A stretch of DNA of 21,665 nucleotides from Saccoglossus kowalevskii (taxonomy: Eukaryota > Hemichordata > Enteropneusta > Harrimaniidae), in the NCBI RefSeq assembly GCF_000003605.2, contig NW_003153990.1, positions 1-21,665 of the forward strand, given 5' to 3'. A program made the position numbers and the translations under genes. The notes beneath the pieces were generated by a model. That model had not been told where the DNA came from and did not search any database. It saw nothing but the letters and a program-made list of their open reading frames with translations. Shown piece by piece: positions 1 through 8,691 of this stretch. How positions within the stretch are numbered: position 1 is the stretch's first letter; every line of letters starts with the position of its first letter.

Positions 1-188
1 TTACTGATATGCACATGTCTCATTCGTACGTTGAATTCAACAAATATTCATTGCAAGTAACTGCGGAATGCACACGTCTGATCGGTACAACTAAACGTGC
101 TCATGGATCTTTGTTTAATTTCAATATTCGCGAAAAGAGAGGTGAACTTGCACGAATTACAAAGAATAATAATTATACGATTTCATAG

Positions 189-198
189 CTCGCGCGAG
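189..198. other. GC-rich palindrome CTCGCGCGAG in spacer
   Basis: This is a perfect 10-bp palindrome with three CpG steps inside an otherwise AT-rich spacer. It recurs about 180 bases downstream of the tRNA terminator in most units. It is altered in the spacers starting at 881 (ctcgccggag), 7835 (ctcgtgcggg) and 12540 (ctcgcgcgaa). It could be a protein-binding site or just part of the repeated unit; function is unknown. Confidence 0.5.
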
Positions 199-422
199 GC
201 ATCATTGTCACAAATAACGTTAACATATTTACACTATTCTCAAAAATAAAAAATACAATTACAAGAACCCCCTTTCGCGTTTGCAATCCTCAAACTACGT
301 CATGTGGTTGAGCCAAATCTGGGCAGATAGGGTAGATTGGTGTGCATCTCTTTGAAATATAGGAATATAGTGTTAAGATAATAATTGGAGTGTTTCATAG
401 ATTGAGGGTCATTTTGGTTTTG

Positions 423-501
423 TTTTTTGGTTTCTTGAGCTGTTCGTTTTCATTCTGAACTCTCTACAGTCAGTATTTGCTAATGAAAGGAAACCAAAAA
501 A
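423..501. repeat. Inverted repeat (foldback) in spacer, reference copy
   Basis: Left arm ttttttggtttc (423-434) is the exact reverse complement of gaaaccaaaaaa (490-501), with a 55-base loop. Arms recur in most units; the right arm runs into the variable A tract. In units reading ggaaaccaacaaaac the pairing is interrupted by one base. Inside the loop is a smaller dyad, ttcag-t-ctgaa, in most units; this copy reads ttcattctgaa. The structure could form a hairpin in DNA or RNA, or be a relic of an old foldback insertion. Confidence 0.55.
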
Positions 502-690
502 AAAACAGTTTGATGTGACATAACACATTATACCAATATATGACAAATTTAGTTTGTAAATAGGTATACATTTTTGATAAAATTTTGTGAAAGAGATGTA
601 TAATTTCTTATTTGAGCTTTTTGGAAAAGGGTTGGGAAACTGAAAGGGATAGAATTCTGAAATTACTGTTAGTTTGTGATCTATGAAATG

Positions 691-751
691 TGTACGTTAG
701 TACAGAATTTGGGTTTAAATACCACGAATATTAAATCTAGAAATTAATTTC
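691..751. promoter_or_regulatory. Conserved 5' flank with two dyads, possible upstream element
   Basis: Two inverted repeats sit upstream of each tRNA: tgtac-gtta-gtaca (691-704) and the perfect 12-bp palindrome gaaattaatttc (740-751, ending 48 bases before the tRNA). Between them lies an AT-rich tttaaata (714-721). The palindrome is kept in nearly every unit; the unit ending at the 19983 pseudogene has lost it (gaaattaattca). tRNA genes are driven mainly by internal boxes, so a regulatory role here is inference. Confidence 0.35.
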
Positions 752-805
752 AAAATAATTGGATTTGTTCCTGGGCAATGTCTGCTACGAAAATGTCAGG
801 TAGCG

Positions 806-816
806 TGGCCGAGCGG
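806..816 (+). promoter_or_regulatory. A box of Pol III internal promoter
   Basis: TGGCCGAGCGG spans tRNA positions 8-19 and fits the eukaryotic A-box consensus. The same box lies 7 bases into every copy, with damage in those at 7753, 11515, 15286, 17164, 18104 and 19983. Confidence 0.85.
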
Positions 817-858
817 TCTAAGGCGCTGGTTTTAGGCACCAGTCATTTCGATGGCGTG

Positions 859-869
859 GGTTCGAATCC
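859..869 (+). promoter_or_regulatory. B box of Pol III internal promoter
   Basis: GGTTCGAATCC in the T arm matches the TFIIIC-binding B-box consensus exactly. It is altered in the copies at 4925 (AGTTCG), 12458 (CGTTCG), 11515 (last C to A) and 19983 (TTCC for TTCG). Confidence 0.88.
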
Positions 870-880
870 CACCGCTGCCA

Positions 881-1735
881 GATAGACGATAATTTTACAA
901 AATTTGCATTTATCTGAGCATAACTCTGTTCCGTTGTTTACTGATATGCACATGTCTCATTCGTACGTTGAATTCAACAAATATTCATTGCAAGTAACTG
1001 AAGAATGCACACCGTCTGATCGGTACAACTAAACTTGCCTCGTGGATCTTTGTTTAATTTCAATGTTCGCGAAAAGAGAGGTGAACTTGCACGATTCACA
1101 AGAAATAATAATAATACGATTTCATAGCTCGCCGGAGGCATCATTGTCACAAATAACGTTAACATATTTACACGATTCTCAAAAATAAAAAATACAATTA
1201 CAAGAACCCCCTTTCTCGTTTGCAATCCTCAAACTACGTCATGTGGTAGAGCCAAATCTGGGCAGATAGGGTAGATTGGTGTGCATCTCTTTGAAATATA
1301 GGAATATAGTGTTAAGATAATAATTGGAGTGTTTCATAGATTGAGGGTTATATTGTTTTTGTTTTTTGGTTTCTTGAGCCTTGCGTTTTCAGTCTGAACT
1401 CTCCACAGGCAGTATTTGTTAATCAAAGGAAACCAAAAAAACTGTTTGATGTGACATAACACATTATACCAATATATGACAAATTTAGTTTGTAAATAGG
1501 TATACATTTTTTTATAAAATTTTGTGAAAGGGATGTATATTTTCTTATTTGGGCTTTTTGGAAAAGGGTTGGGAAACTGAAAGGGATAGAATTCTGAAAT
1601 TACTGTTAGTTTGTGATCTATGAAATGTGTACGTTAGTACAGAATTTGGGTTTAAATACCACGAATATTAAATCTAGAAATTAATTTCAAAATAATTGGA
1701 TTTGTTCCTGGGCAATGTCTGCTACGAAAATGTCA
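881..1735. repeat. Spacer after copy 1
   Basis: Markers: TAGACG trailer, cttgcacgattcac head, cctttctcg, gccttgcg, A7 tract (1435-1441), ttttataaaa. The GC palindrome is broken (ctcgccggag). The spacer reads gaagaatgcac where other units read gcggaatgcac. No gene is seen. Confidence 0.85.
893..896 (+). terminator. Pol III TTTT terminator, copy 1
   Basis: A T4 run follows a 12-nt trailer (gatagacgataa) after the tRNA. T4 is the minimal Pol III stop, so leaky termination is possible. Confidence 0.8.
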
Positions 1736-1817
1736 GGTAGCGTGGCCGAGCGGTCTAAGGCGCTGGTTTTAGGCACCAGTCATTTCGATGGCGTGGGTTC
1801 GAATCCCACCGCTGCCA
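1736..1817 (+). tRNA. tRNA-Leu(UAG), copy 2, consensus
   Basis: This gene is identical over all 82 nt to the copy at 799: anticodon TAG, all stems paired, intact A and B boxes. It starts 937 bp after the previous copy, and its trailer differs (gattgacgataa). Nothing argues against function. Confidence 0.96.
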
Positions 1818-2682
1818 GATTGACGATAATTTTACAAAATTTGCATTTATCTGAGCATAACTCTGTTCCGTTGTTTACTGATATGCACATGTCTCATTCA
1901 TACGTTGAATTCAACAAATATTCATTGCAAGTAACTGCGGAATGCACACCGTCTGATAGGTACAACTAAACTTGCCTCGTGGATCTTTGTTTAATTTCAA
2001 TATTCGCGGTAAAGAGAGGTGAGCTTGTACGATTCACAAGAAATAATAATAATAATACGATTTCATAGCTCGCGCGAGGCATCATTGTCACAAATAACGT
2101 TAACATATTTACACGATTCTCAAAAATAAAAAATACAATTACAAGAACCCCCTTTCTCGTTTGCAATCCTCAAACTACGTCATGTGGTTGAGCCAAATCT
2201 GGGCAGATAGGGTAGATTGGTGTGCATCTCTTTGAAATATAGGAATATAGTGTTAAGATAAGAATTGGAGTGTTTCATAGATTGAGGGTCATTTTGGTTT
2301 TGTTTTTTGGTTTCTTGAGCTGTTCGTTTTCAGTCTGAACTCTCTACAGTCAGTATTTGCTAATGAAAGGAAACCAAAAAAAAAAAAAACAGTTTGATGT
2401 GACATAACACATTATACCAATATATGACAAATTTAGTTTGTAAATAGGTATACATTTTTTATAAAATTTTGTGAAAGGGATGTATATTTTCTTATTTGGG
2501 CTTTTTGGAAAAGGGTTGGGAAACTGAAAGGGATAGAATTCTGAAATTACTGTTAGTTTGTGATCTATGAAATGTGTACGTTAGTACAGAATTTGGGTTT
2601 AAATACCACGAATATTAAATCTAGAAATTAATTTCAAAATAATTGGATTTGTTCCTGGGCAATGTCTGCTACGAAAATGTCA
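1818..2682. repeat. Spacer after copy 2
   Basis: Markers: TTGACG trailer, cgcggtaaagagag with cttgtacgattcac head, cctttctcg, gctgttcg, ttttataaaa. Two simple-sequence tracts are expanded: AAT repeats at about 2042-2057 and an A14 run at 2376-2389. No gene is seen. Confidence 0.85.
1830..1833 (+). terminator. TTTT terminator, copy 2
   Basis: T4 run 12 bases past the tRNA end. Confidence 0.78.
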
Positions 2683-2762
2683 GGTAGCGTGGCCGAGCGG
2701 TCTAAGCGCTGGTTTTAGCACCAGTCATTTCGATGGCGTGGGTTCGAATCCCACCGCTGCCA
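2683..2762 (+). pseudogene. tRNA-Leu copy 3, damaged (two 1-nt deletions)
   Basis: The copy is 80 nt instead of 82. One G is missing from the 3' side of the D stem (TCTAAGCGCTGG), and one G from the anticodon loop, leaving a 6-base loop TTTAGC. Both losses should spoil folding and decoding. Acceptor, variable and T arms are intact, as is the B box. The flank just downstream also carries several 1-base indels, so base-level assembly error is a real alternative to true decay. Confidence 0.8.
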
Positions 2763-2774
2763 GATTGACGATAA

Positions 2775-2778
2775 TTTT
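2775..2778 (+). terminator. TTTT terminator, copy 3
   Basis: T4 run 12 bases past the damaged tRNA. Confidence 0.65.
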
Positions 2779-2956
2779 ACAAAATTTGCATTTATCTGAG
2801 CATAAACCTGTTCCGTTGTTTACTGATATGCCACATGTCTCATTCGTACGTTGAATTCACAATATTCATTGCAAGTACTGCGGATGCACACCGTTTGATC
2901 GGTACAACTAAACTTGCCTCGTGGATCTTTGTTTAATTTCAATATTCGCGGAAAAG

Positions 2957-3688
2957 AGAGGTGAGCTTGTACGATTCACAAGAAATAATAATTATACGAT
3001 TTCATAGCTCGCGCGAGGCATCATTGTCACAAATACCGTTAATATATTTACACGATTCTCAAAAAATAAAAAATACAATTACAAGAACCCCCTTTCGCGT
3101 TTGCAATCCTCAAACTACGTCATGTGGTTGAGCCAAATCTGGGCAGATAGGGTAGATTGGGGTGCATCTCTTTGAAATATAGGAATATAGTTTTAAGATA
3201 ATAATTGGAGTGTTTCATAGATTGAGGTTCATTTTGGTTTTGTTTTTTGGTTTCTTGAGCCTTGCGTTTTCAGTCTGAACTCTCCACAGTCAGTATTTGT
3301 TAATCAAAGGAAACCAACAAACAGAGGTGAGCTTGTACGATTCACAAGAAATAATAATTATACGATTTCATAGCTCGCGCGAGGCATCATTGTCACAAAT
3401 AAGGTTAACATATTTACACTATTCTCAAAAATAAAAAATACAATTACAAGAACCCTCCCTCTCGTTTGCAAGCCTCAAACTACGTCATGTCGTTGAGCCA
3501 AATCTGGGCAGATAGGGTAGTTTGGGGTGCATCTCTTTGAAATATAGGAATATAGTTTTAAGATAAAAATTGGAGTGTTTCATAGATTGAGGGTCATTTT
3601 AGTTTTGTTTTTTGGTTTCTTGAGCCTTGCGTTTTCACTCTGAACTCTCCACAGTCAGTATTTGTTAATCAAAGGAAACCAACAAAAC
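2957..3688. repeat. 366-bp tandem duplication inside spacer
   Basis: Segment 2957-3322 (from agaggtgagc to aaccaacaaac) is followed at once by a second version, 3323-3688. The junction reads aacaaacagaggtgagc, where a normal unit reads aacaaaacagtttgatg. A short AG-rich match at the two break sites suggests microhomology-mediated joining. The halves differ at several sites (ccctttcgcg versus ccctccctctcg, ataccg versus ataagg), so they came from different units or have since diverged. Confidence 0.85.
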
Positions 3689-3980
3689 AGTTTGATGTGA
3701 CATAACACATTATACCAATATATGACAAATTTAGTTTGTAAATAGGTATACATTTTTTATAAAATTTTGTGAAAGGGATGTATATTTTCTTATATGGGTT
3801 TTTTGGAAAAAGGTTGGGAAACTGAAAGGGATAGAATTCTGAAGTTACTGTTAGTTTGTGATCTATGAAATGTGTACATTAGTACAGAATTTGGGTTTAA
3901 ATACCACGAATAATGAATCTAGAAATTAATTTCAAAATAATTGTATTTGTTCCTGGGCAATGTCTGCTACCAAAATGTCA

Positions 3981-4062
3981 GGTAGCGTGGCCGAGCGGTC
4001 TAAGGCGCTGGTTTTAGGCACCAGTCATTTCGATGGCGTGGGTTCGAATCCCACCGCTGCCA
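3981..4062 (+). tRNA. tRNA-Leu(UAG), copy 4, consensus
   Basis: Identical to the copy at 799 over 82 nt. Upstream it reads gctaccaaaatg where most units read gctacgaaaatg. All arms pair and both promoter boxes are intact, so it is likely functional. Confidence 0.96.
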
Positions 4063-4924
4063 GATAGACGATAATTTTACGAAATTTGCATTTATCTGAG
4101 CATAACTCTGTTCCGTTGTTTACTGATATGCACATGTCTCATTCGTACGTTGAATTCAACAAATATTCATTGCAAGTAACTGCGGAATGCACACCGTCTG
4201 ATCAGTACAACTAAACGTGCCTCATGGATCCTTTTGTTTAATTTCAATATTCGCGAAAAGAGAGGTGAACTTGCACGAATTACAAAGAATAATAATTATA
4301 CGATTTCATAGCTCGCGCGAGGCATCATTGTCACAAATAACGTTAACATATTTACACTATTCTCAAAAATAAAAAATACAATTACAAGAACCCCCTTTCG
4401 CGTTTGCAATCCTCAAACTACGTCATGTGGTTGAGCCAAATCTGGGCAGATAGGGTAGATTGGTGTGCATCTCTTTGAAATATAGGAATATAGTGTTAAG
4501 ATAATAATTGGAGTGTTTCATAGATTGAGGGTCATTTTGGTTTTGTTTTTTGGTTTCTTGAGCTGTTCGTTTTCAGTCTGAACTCTCTACAGTCAGTATT
4601 TGTTAATGAAAGGAAACCAAAAAAAAAAAAACAGTTTGATGTGACATAACACATTATACCAATATATGACAAATTTAGTTTGTAAATAGGTATACATTTT
4701 TGATAAAATTTTGTGAAAGAGATGTATACTTTCTTATTTGAGCTTTTTGGAAAAGGGTTGGGAAACTGAAAGGGATAGAATTCTGAAGTTACTGTTAGTT
4801 TGTGATCTATGAAATGTGTACGTTACTACAGAATTTGGGTTTAAATACCACGAATAATAAATCTAGAAATTAATTTCAAAATAATTGGATTTGTTCCTGG
4901 GCAATGTCTGCTACGAAAATGTCA
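4063..4924. repeat. Spacer after copy 4
   Basis: Markers: TAGACG trailer, cttgcacgaattac head, ccctttcgcg, gctgttcg, A13 run (4619-4631), tttttgataaaa. A small insertion gives ggatccttttg at about 4227. No gene is seen. Confidence 0.85.
4075..4078 (+). terminator. TTTT terminator, copy 4
   Basis: T4 run after trailer gatagacgataa. Confidence 0.78.
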
Positions 4925-5006
4925 GGTAGCGTGGCCGAGCGGTCTAAGGCGCAGGTTTTAGGCACCAGTCATTTCGATGGCGTGAGTTCGAATCCCACCG
5001 CTGCCA
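4925..5006 (+). tRNA. tRNA-Leu(UAG), copy 5, two stem mismatches
   Basis: Length and anticodon TAG are normal. T28 in the anticodon stem is A (CAGGT against ACCAG, an A-A mismatch), and G52 in the T stem is A (GTGAG against CCCAC, an A-C mismatch). The second change also alters the first base of the B box. Either may be tolerated alone; together they make reduced stability or expression likely. Confidence 0.8.
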
Positions 5007-5864
5007 GAATGACGATAATTTTACAAAATTTGCATTTATCTGAGCATAACTCTGTTCCGTTGTTTACTGATATGCACATGTCTCATTCGTACGTTGAATT
5101 CAACAAATATTCATTGCAAGTAACTGCGGAATGCACACCGTCTGATCGGTACAACTAAACGTGCCTCATGGATCTTTGTTTAATTTCAATATTCGCGAAA
5201 AGAGAGGTGAACTTGCACGAATTACAAAGAATAATAATTATACGATTTCATAGCTCGCGCGAGGCATCATTGTCACAAATAACGTTAACATATTTACACG
5301 ATTCTCAAAAAATAAAAAATACAATTACAAGAACCCTCCCTCTCGTTTGCAAGCCTCAAACTACGTCATGTCTTTGATCCAAATCTGGGCAGATAGGGTA
5401 GATTGGGGTGCATCTCTTTGAAATATAAGAATATAGTTTTAAGATAATAATTGGAGTGTTTCATAGATTGGGGGTCATTTTGGTTTTGTTTTTTGGTTTC
5501 TTGAGCTGTTCGTTTTCAGTCTGAACTCTCTACAGTCAGTATTTGCTAATGAAAGGAAACCAAAAAAAAAACAGTTTGATGTGACATAACACATTATACC
5601 AATATATGACAAATTTAGTTTGTAAATAGGTATACATTTTTTATAAAATTTTGTGAAAGGGATGTATACTTTCTTATTTGAGCTTTTTGGAAAAGGGTTG
5701 GGAAACTGAAAGGGATAGAATTCTGAAGTTACTGTTAGTTTGTGATCTATGAAATGTGTACGTTAGTACAGAATTTGGGTTTAAATACCACGAATAATAA
5801 ATCTAGAAATTAATTTCAAAATAATTGGATTTGTTCCTGGGCAATGTCTGCTACGAAAATGTCA
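5007..5864. repeat. Spacer after copy 5
   Basis: Markers: ATGACG trailer, cttgcacgaattac head, ccctccctctcg, gctgttcg, A10 run (5562-5571), ttttataaaa. This combination is nearly repeated in the spacers after the copies at 10574 and 11515. No gene is seen. Confidence 0.85.
5019..5022 (+). terminator. TTTT terminator, copy 5
   Basis: T4 run after trailer gaatgacgataa. Confidence 0.75.
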
Positions 5865-5946
5865 GGTAGCGTGGCCGAGCGGTCTAAGGCGCTGGTTTTA
5901 GGCACCAGTCATTTCGATGGCGTGGGTTCGAATCCCAACGCTGCCA
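5865..5946 (+). tRNA. tRNA-Leu(UAG), copy 6, T-stem mismatch
   Basis: Consensus except C65 to A (CCCAA), which turns the outermost T-stem pair G49-C65 into a G-A mismatch. Anticodon TAG and both promoter boxes are intact. It may be partly functional. The same change occurs in the copy at 7753. Confidence 0.85.
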
Positions 5947-6807
5947 GAATGACGATAATTTTACAAAATTTGCATTTAACTGAGCATAACTCTGTTCCGT
6001 TGTTTACTGATATGCACATGTCTCATTCGTACGTTGAATTCAACAAATATTCATTGCAAGTAACTGCGGAATGCACACCGTCTGATCGGTACAACTAAAC
6101 GTGCCTCGTGGATTTTTATTTAATTTCAATATTCGCGAAAAGAGAGGTGAACTAGCACGAATTACAAAGAATAATAATTATATGATTTCATAGCTCGCGC
6201 GAGGCATCATTGTCACAAATAACGTTAACATATTTACACTATTCTCAAAAATAAAAAAATACAATTACAAGAACCCCCTTTCGCGTTTGCAATCCTCAAA
6301 CTACGTCATGTGGTTGAGCCAAATCTGGGCAGATAGGGTAGATTGGTGTGCATCTCTTTGAAATATAGGAATATAGTGTTAAGATAATAATTGGAGTGTT
6401 TCATAGATTGGGGGTCATTTTTGTTTTGTTTTTTGGTTTCTTGAGCTGTTCGTTTTCAGTCTGAACTCTCTACAGTCAGTATTTGCTAATGAAAGGAAAC
6501 CAAAAAAAACAAAACAGTTTGATGTGACATAACACATTATACCAATATATGACAAATTTAGTTTGTAAATAGGTATACATTTTTGATAAAATTTTGTGAA
6601 AGGGATGTATATTTTCTTATTTGAGCTTTTTGGAAAAGGGTTGGGAAACTGAAAGGGATAGAATTCTGAAGTTACTGTTAGTTTGTGATCTATGAAATGT
6701 GTACGTTAGTACAGAATTTGGGTTTAAATACCACGAATAATAAATCTAGAAATTAATTTCAAAATAATTGGATTTGTTCCTGGGCAATGTCTGCTACGAA
6801 AACGTCA
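5947..6807. repeat. Spacer after copy 6
   Basis: Markers: ATGACG trailer, atttaactgag, gtggatttttattt, cttgcacgaattac-type head (here ctagcacgaattac), ccctttcgcg, gctgttcg, an interrupted A8-C-A4 tract, tttttgataaaa. The atttaactgag and gatttttattt variants are shared only with the spacer after the copy at 16225. No gene is seen. Confidence 0.85.
5959..5962 (+). terminator. TTTT terminator, copy 6
   Basis: T4 run after trailer gaatgacgataa. Confidence 0.76.
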
Positions 6808-6889
6808 GGTAGCGTGGCCGAACGGTCTAAGGCGCTGGTTTTAGGCACCAGTCATTTCGATGGCGTGGGTTCGAATCCCATCGCTGCCA
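6808..6889 (+). tRNA. tRNA-Leu(UAG), copy 7, mild variants
   Basis: G15 to A in the D loop (a purine is kept) and C65 to T in the T stem (G-U wobble replaces G-C). Both should be tolerated; anticodon TAG and the B box are intact. Upstream reads aaaacgtcagg for aaaatgtcagg. Probably functional. Confidence 0.92.
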
Positions 6890-7752
6890 GATAGACGATA
6901 ATTTTACAAAATTTGCATTTATCTGAGCATAAACCTGTTCCGTTGTTTACTGATATGCACATGTCTCATTCGTACGTTGAATTCAACAAATATTCATTGC
7001 AAGTAACTGCGGAATGCACACCGTCTGATCGGTACAACTAAACGTGCCTCGTGGATCTTTGTTTAATTTCAATATTCGCGAAAAGAGAGGTGAACTTGCA
7101 CGATTCACAAGAAATAATAATAATACGATTTCATAGCTCGCGCGAGGCATCATTGTCACAAATAACGTTAACATATTTACACGATTCTCAAAAATAAAAA
7201 ATACAATTACAAGAACCTCCTTTCTCGTTTGCAATCCTCAAACTACGTCATGTGGTTGAGCCAAATCTGGGCAGATAGGGTAGATTGGTGTGCATCTCTT
7301 TGAAATATAAGAATATAGTGTTAAGATAATAATTGGAGTGTTTCATAGATTGAGGGTCATTTTGGTTTTGTTTTTTGGTTTCTTGAGCTGTTCGTTTTCA
7401 GTCTGAACTCTCTACAGTCAGTATTTGCTAATGAAAGGAAACCAAAAAAAAAAAAAAAACAGTTTGATGTGACATAACACATTATACCAATATATGACAA
7501 ATTTAGTTTGTAAATAGGTATACATTTTTGATAAAATTTTGTGAAAGAGATGTATACTTTCTTATTTGAGCTTTTTGGAAAATGGTTGGGAAACTGAAAG
7601 GGATAGAATTCTGAAATTACTGTTAGTTTGTGATCTATGAAATGTGTACGTTAGTACAGAATTTGGGTTTAAATACCACGAATAATAAATCTAGAAATTA
7701 ATTTCAAAATAATTGGATTTGTTCCTGGGCAATGTCTCCTACGAAAATGTCA
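6890..7752. repeat. Spacer after copy 7
   Basis: Markers: TAGACG trailer, cttgcacgattcac head, cctcctttctcg, gctgttcg, the longest A tract in the window (A16, 7444-7459), tttttgataaaa. No gene is seen. Confidence 0.85.
6902..6905 (+). terminator. TTTT terminator, copy 7
   Basis: T4 run after trailer gatagacgataa. Confidence 0.78.
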
Positions 7753-7834
7753 GGTAGCGTGGCCGAGCGTTCTATGGCGCTGGTTTTAGGCACCAGTCAT
7801 TTCGATGGCGTGGGTTCGAATCCCAACGCTGCCA
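7753..7834 (+). tRNA. tRNA-Leu(UAG), copy 8, D-loop and T-stem variants
   Basis: G19 to T removes the base that normally contacts C56 of the T loop and damages the A box end (GCGTTC). A22 to T puts a possible G13-U22 pair in the D stem. C65 to A breaks the outer T-stem pair. Anticodon TAG is kept. The G19T/A22T pair recurs at 15286 and 17164. Function is doubtful. Confidence 0.75.
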
Positions 7835-8691
7835 GATAGACGATAATTTTACAAAATTTGCATTTATCTGAGCATAAACCTGTTCCGTTGTTTACTGATA
7901 TGCACATGTCTCATTCGTACGTTGAATTCAACAAATATTCATTGCAAGTAACTGCGGAATGCACACCGTCTGATCGGTACAACTAAACTTGCCTCGTGGA
8001 TCTTTGTTTAATTTCAATATTCACGGTAAAGAGAGGTGAGCTTGTACGATTCACAAGAAATAATAATTATACGATTTCATAGCTCGTGCGGGGCATCATT
8101 GTTACAAATAACGTTAACATATTTACACGATTCTCAAAAAATAAAAAATACAATTACAAGAACCCTCCCTCTCGTTTGCAAGCCTCAAACTACGTCATGT
8201 CGTTGAGCCAAATCTGGGCAGATAGGGTAGATTGGGGTGCATCTCTTTGAAATATAGGAATATAGTTTTAAGATAATAATTGGAGTGTTTCATAGATTGA
8301 GGGTCATTTTGGGTTTGTTTTTTTGGTTTCTTGAGCCTTGCGTTTTCAGTCTGAACTCTCCACAGTCAGTATTTGTTAATCAAAGGAAACCAACAAAACA
8401 GTTTGATGTGACATAACACATTATACCAATATATGACAAATTTAGTTTATAAATAGGTATACAATGTTTACAAAATGTTGTGAAAGGGATGTATATTTCC
8501 TTATTTGAGCTTTTTGGAAAAGGGTTGGGAAACTGAAAGGGATAGAAGTCTGAAGTTACTGTTAGTTTGTGATCTATGAAATGTGTACGTTAGTACAGAA
8601 TTTGGGTTTAAATACCACGAATAATAAATCTAGAAATTAATTTCAAAATAATTGGATTTGTTCCTGGGCAATGTCTGCTACGAAAATGTCA
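7835..8691. repeat. Spacer after copy 8
   Basis: Markers: TAGACG trailer, cttgtacgattcac head, ccctccctctcg, gccttgcg, caacaaaac, tacaatgtttac (from about 8459). The GC palindrome is degraded (ctcgtgcggg). It reads gatagaagtctg where other units read gatagaattctg. No gene is seen. Confidence 0.85.
7847..7850 (+). terminator. TTTT terminator, copy 8
   Basis: T4 run after trailer gatagacgataa. Confidence 0.72.

Larger units (their letters stand above)
1..798. repeat. Partial unit at left edge: spacer only
   Basis: This is the spacer of a unit whose tRNA lies left of the window; it begins about 60 bases past where the terminator would be. Markers: cttgcacgaattac head, ccctttcgcg, gctgttcg, an A10 run at 496-505, and tttttgataaaa. 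One base is missing near 77 (cacacgtctg where other units read cacaccgtctg). No gene is seen. Confidence 0.9.
799..880 (+). tRNA. tRNA-Leu(UAG), consensus copy 1
   Basis: This 82-nt class II tRNA carries leucine to CUA and related CUN codons. Acceptor GGTAGCG pairs with CGCTGCC (one T-G wobble), with discriminator A. The D stem is GCC/GGC, the anticodon stem CTGGT/ACCAG, and the loop TTTAGGC gives anticodon TAG. The variable arm is TCATTTCGATGGC with a CAT/ATG stem, and the T arm is GTGGG-TTCGAAT-CCCAC. There is no intron, and CCA is not encoded, as in eukaryotes. A73 and the long variable arm are known leucine identity features. I use this copy as the consensus; four others in the window are identical. 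Confidence 0.97.
2763..3980. repeat. Extended spacer after copy 3 (1218 bp)
   Basis: About 360 bp longer than other spacers because of an internal tandem duplication. Several 1-base changes cluster at 2829-2885 (tgccacatg, ttcacaatattc, agtactg, cggatgc). Markers: cttgtacgattcac head in both halves; ccctttcgcg in the first half and ccctccctctcg in the second; gccttgcg; caacaaaac. No gene is seen. Confidence 0.85.

Noticed and set aside
301-345. Second tRNA or 5S-like gene in the spacer (ggttgagccaaatctgggc region)
   Set aside because: No cloverleaf pairing, no B-box match and no T-run at a suitable distance on either strand.
500-660. Possible C/D box snoRNA (tttgatgtgacat as C box, ctgaa as D box)
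   Set aside because: The C box is off consensus, spacing is too long for a typical C/D snoRNA, and no terminal stem was seen.
799-880. Bacterial or organellar tRNA operon
   Set aside because: No encoded CCA, no ribosomal-binding sites or neighbouring genes, a body close to animal nuclear tRNA-Leu(UAG), and Pol III boxes with a TTTT stop in each unit.
974-1225. Minus-strand ORFs of 65-83 codons in the spacer (also 1966, 6983, 13571, 18335)
   Set aside because: They are open in only some units, are lost by single-base differences in others, and show no recognisable domain. Conservation is that of the repeat, not of a protein.
799-1735. tRNA-derived SINE family
   Set aside because: The copies are strictly tandem with one period and one orientation. 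The tRNA is full length and intact in many units, with no A-rich 3' tail plus target-site duplication round it.
1715-1969. Recurring 84-codon + strand ORF beginning MSATKMSG, also at 4904, 5844, 8671, 10553, 12437, 13375, 15265, 16204 and 17143
   Set aside because: It reads straight through the tRNA (VAERSK...SNPTAA is the tRNA-Leu sequence translated) and into spacer. It recurs because the unit recurs, and it breaks whenever a tRNA indel occurs. Such peptides are a known false-annotation pattern over tRNA-Leu genes.
5168-5377. Plus-strand 69-codon ORF beginning MDLCLIS (also 10817 and 11758), and 71-codon versions at 20450 and 20675
   Set aside because: The start codon or frame is absent in most units, the A/T-rich codons show no coding bias, and at 20450 and 20675 the ORF crosses a recombination junction. 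Treated as chance.
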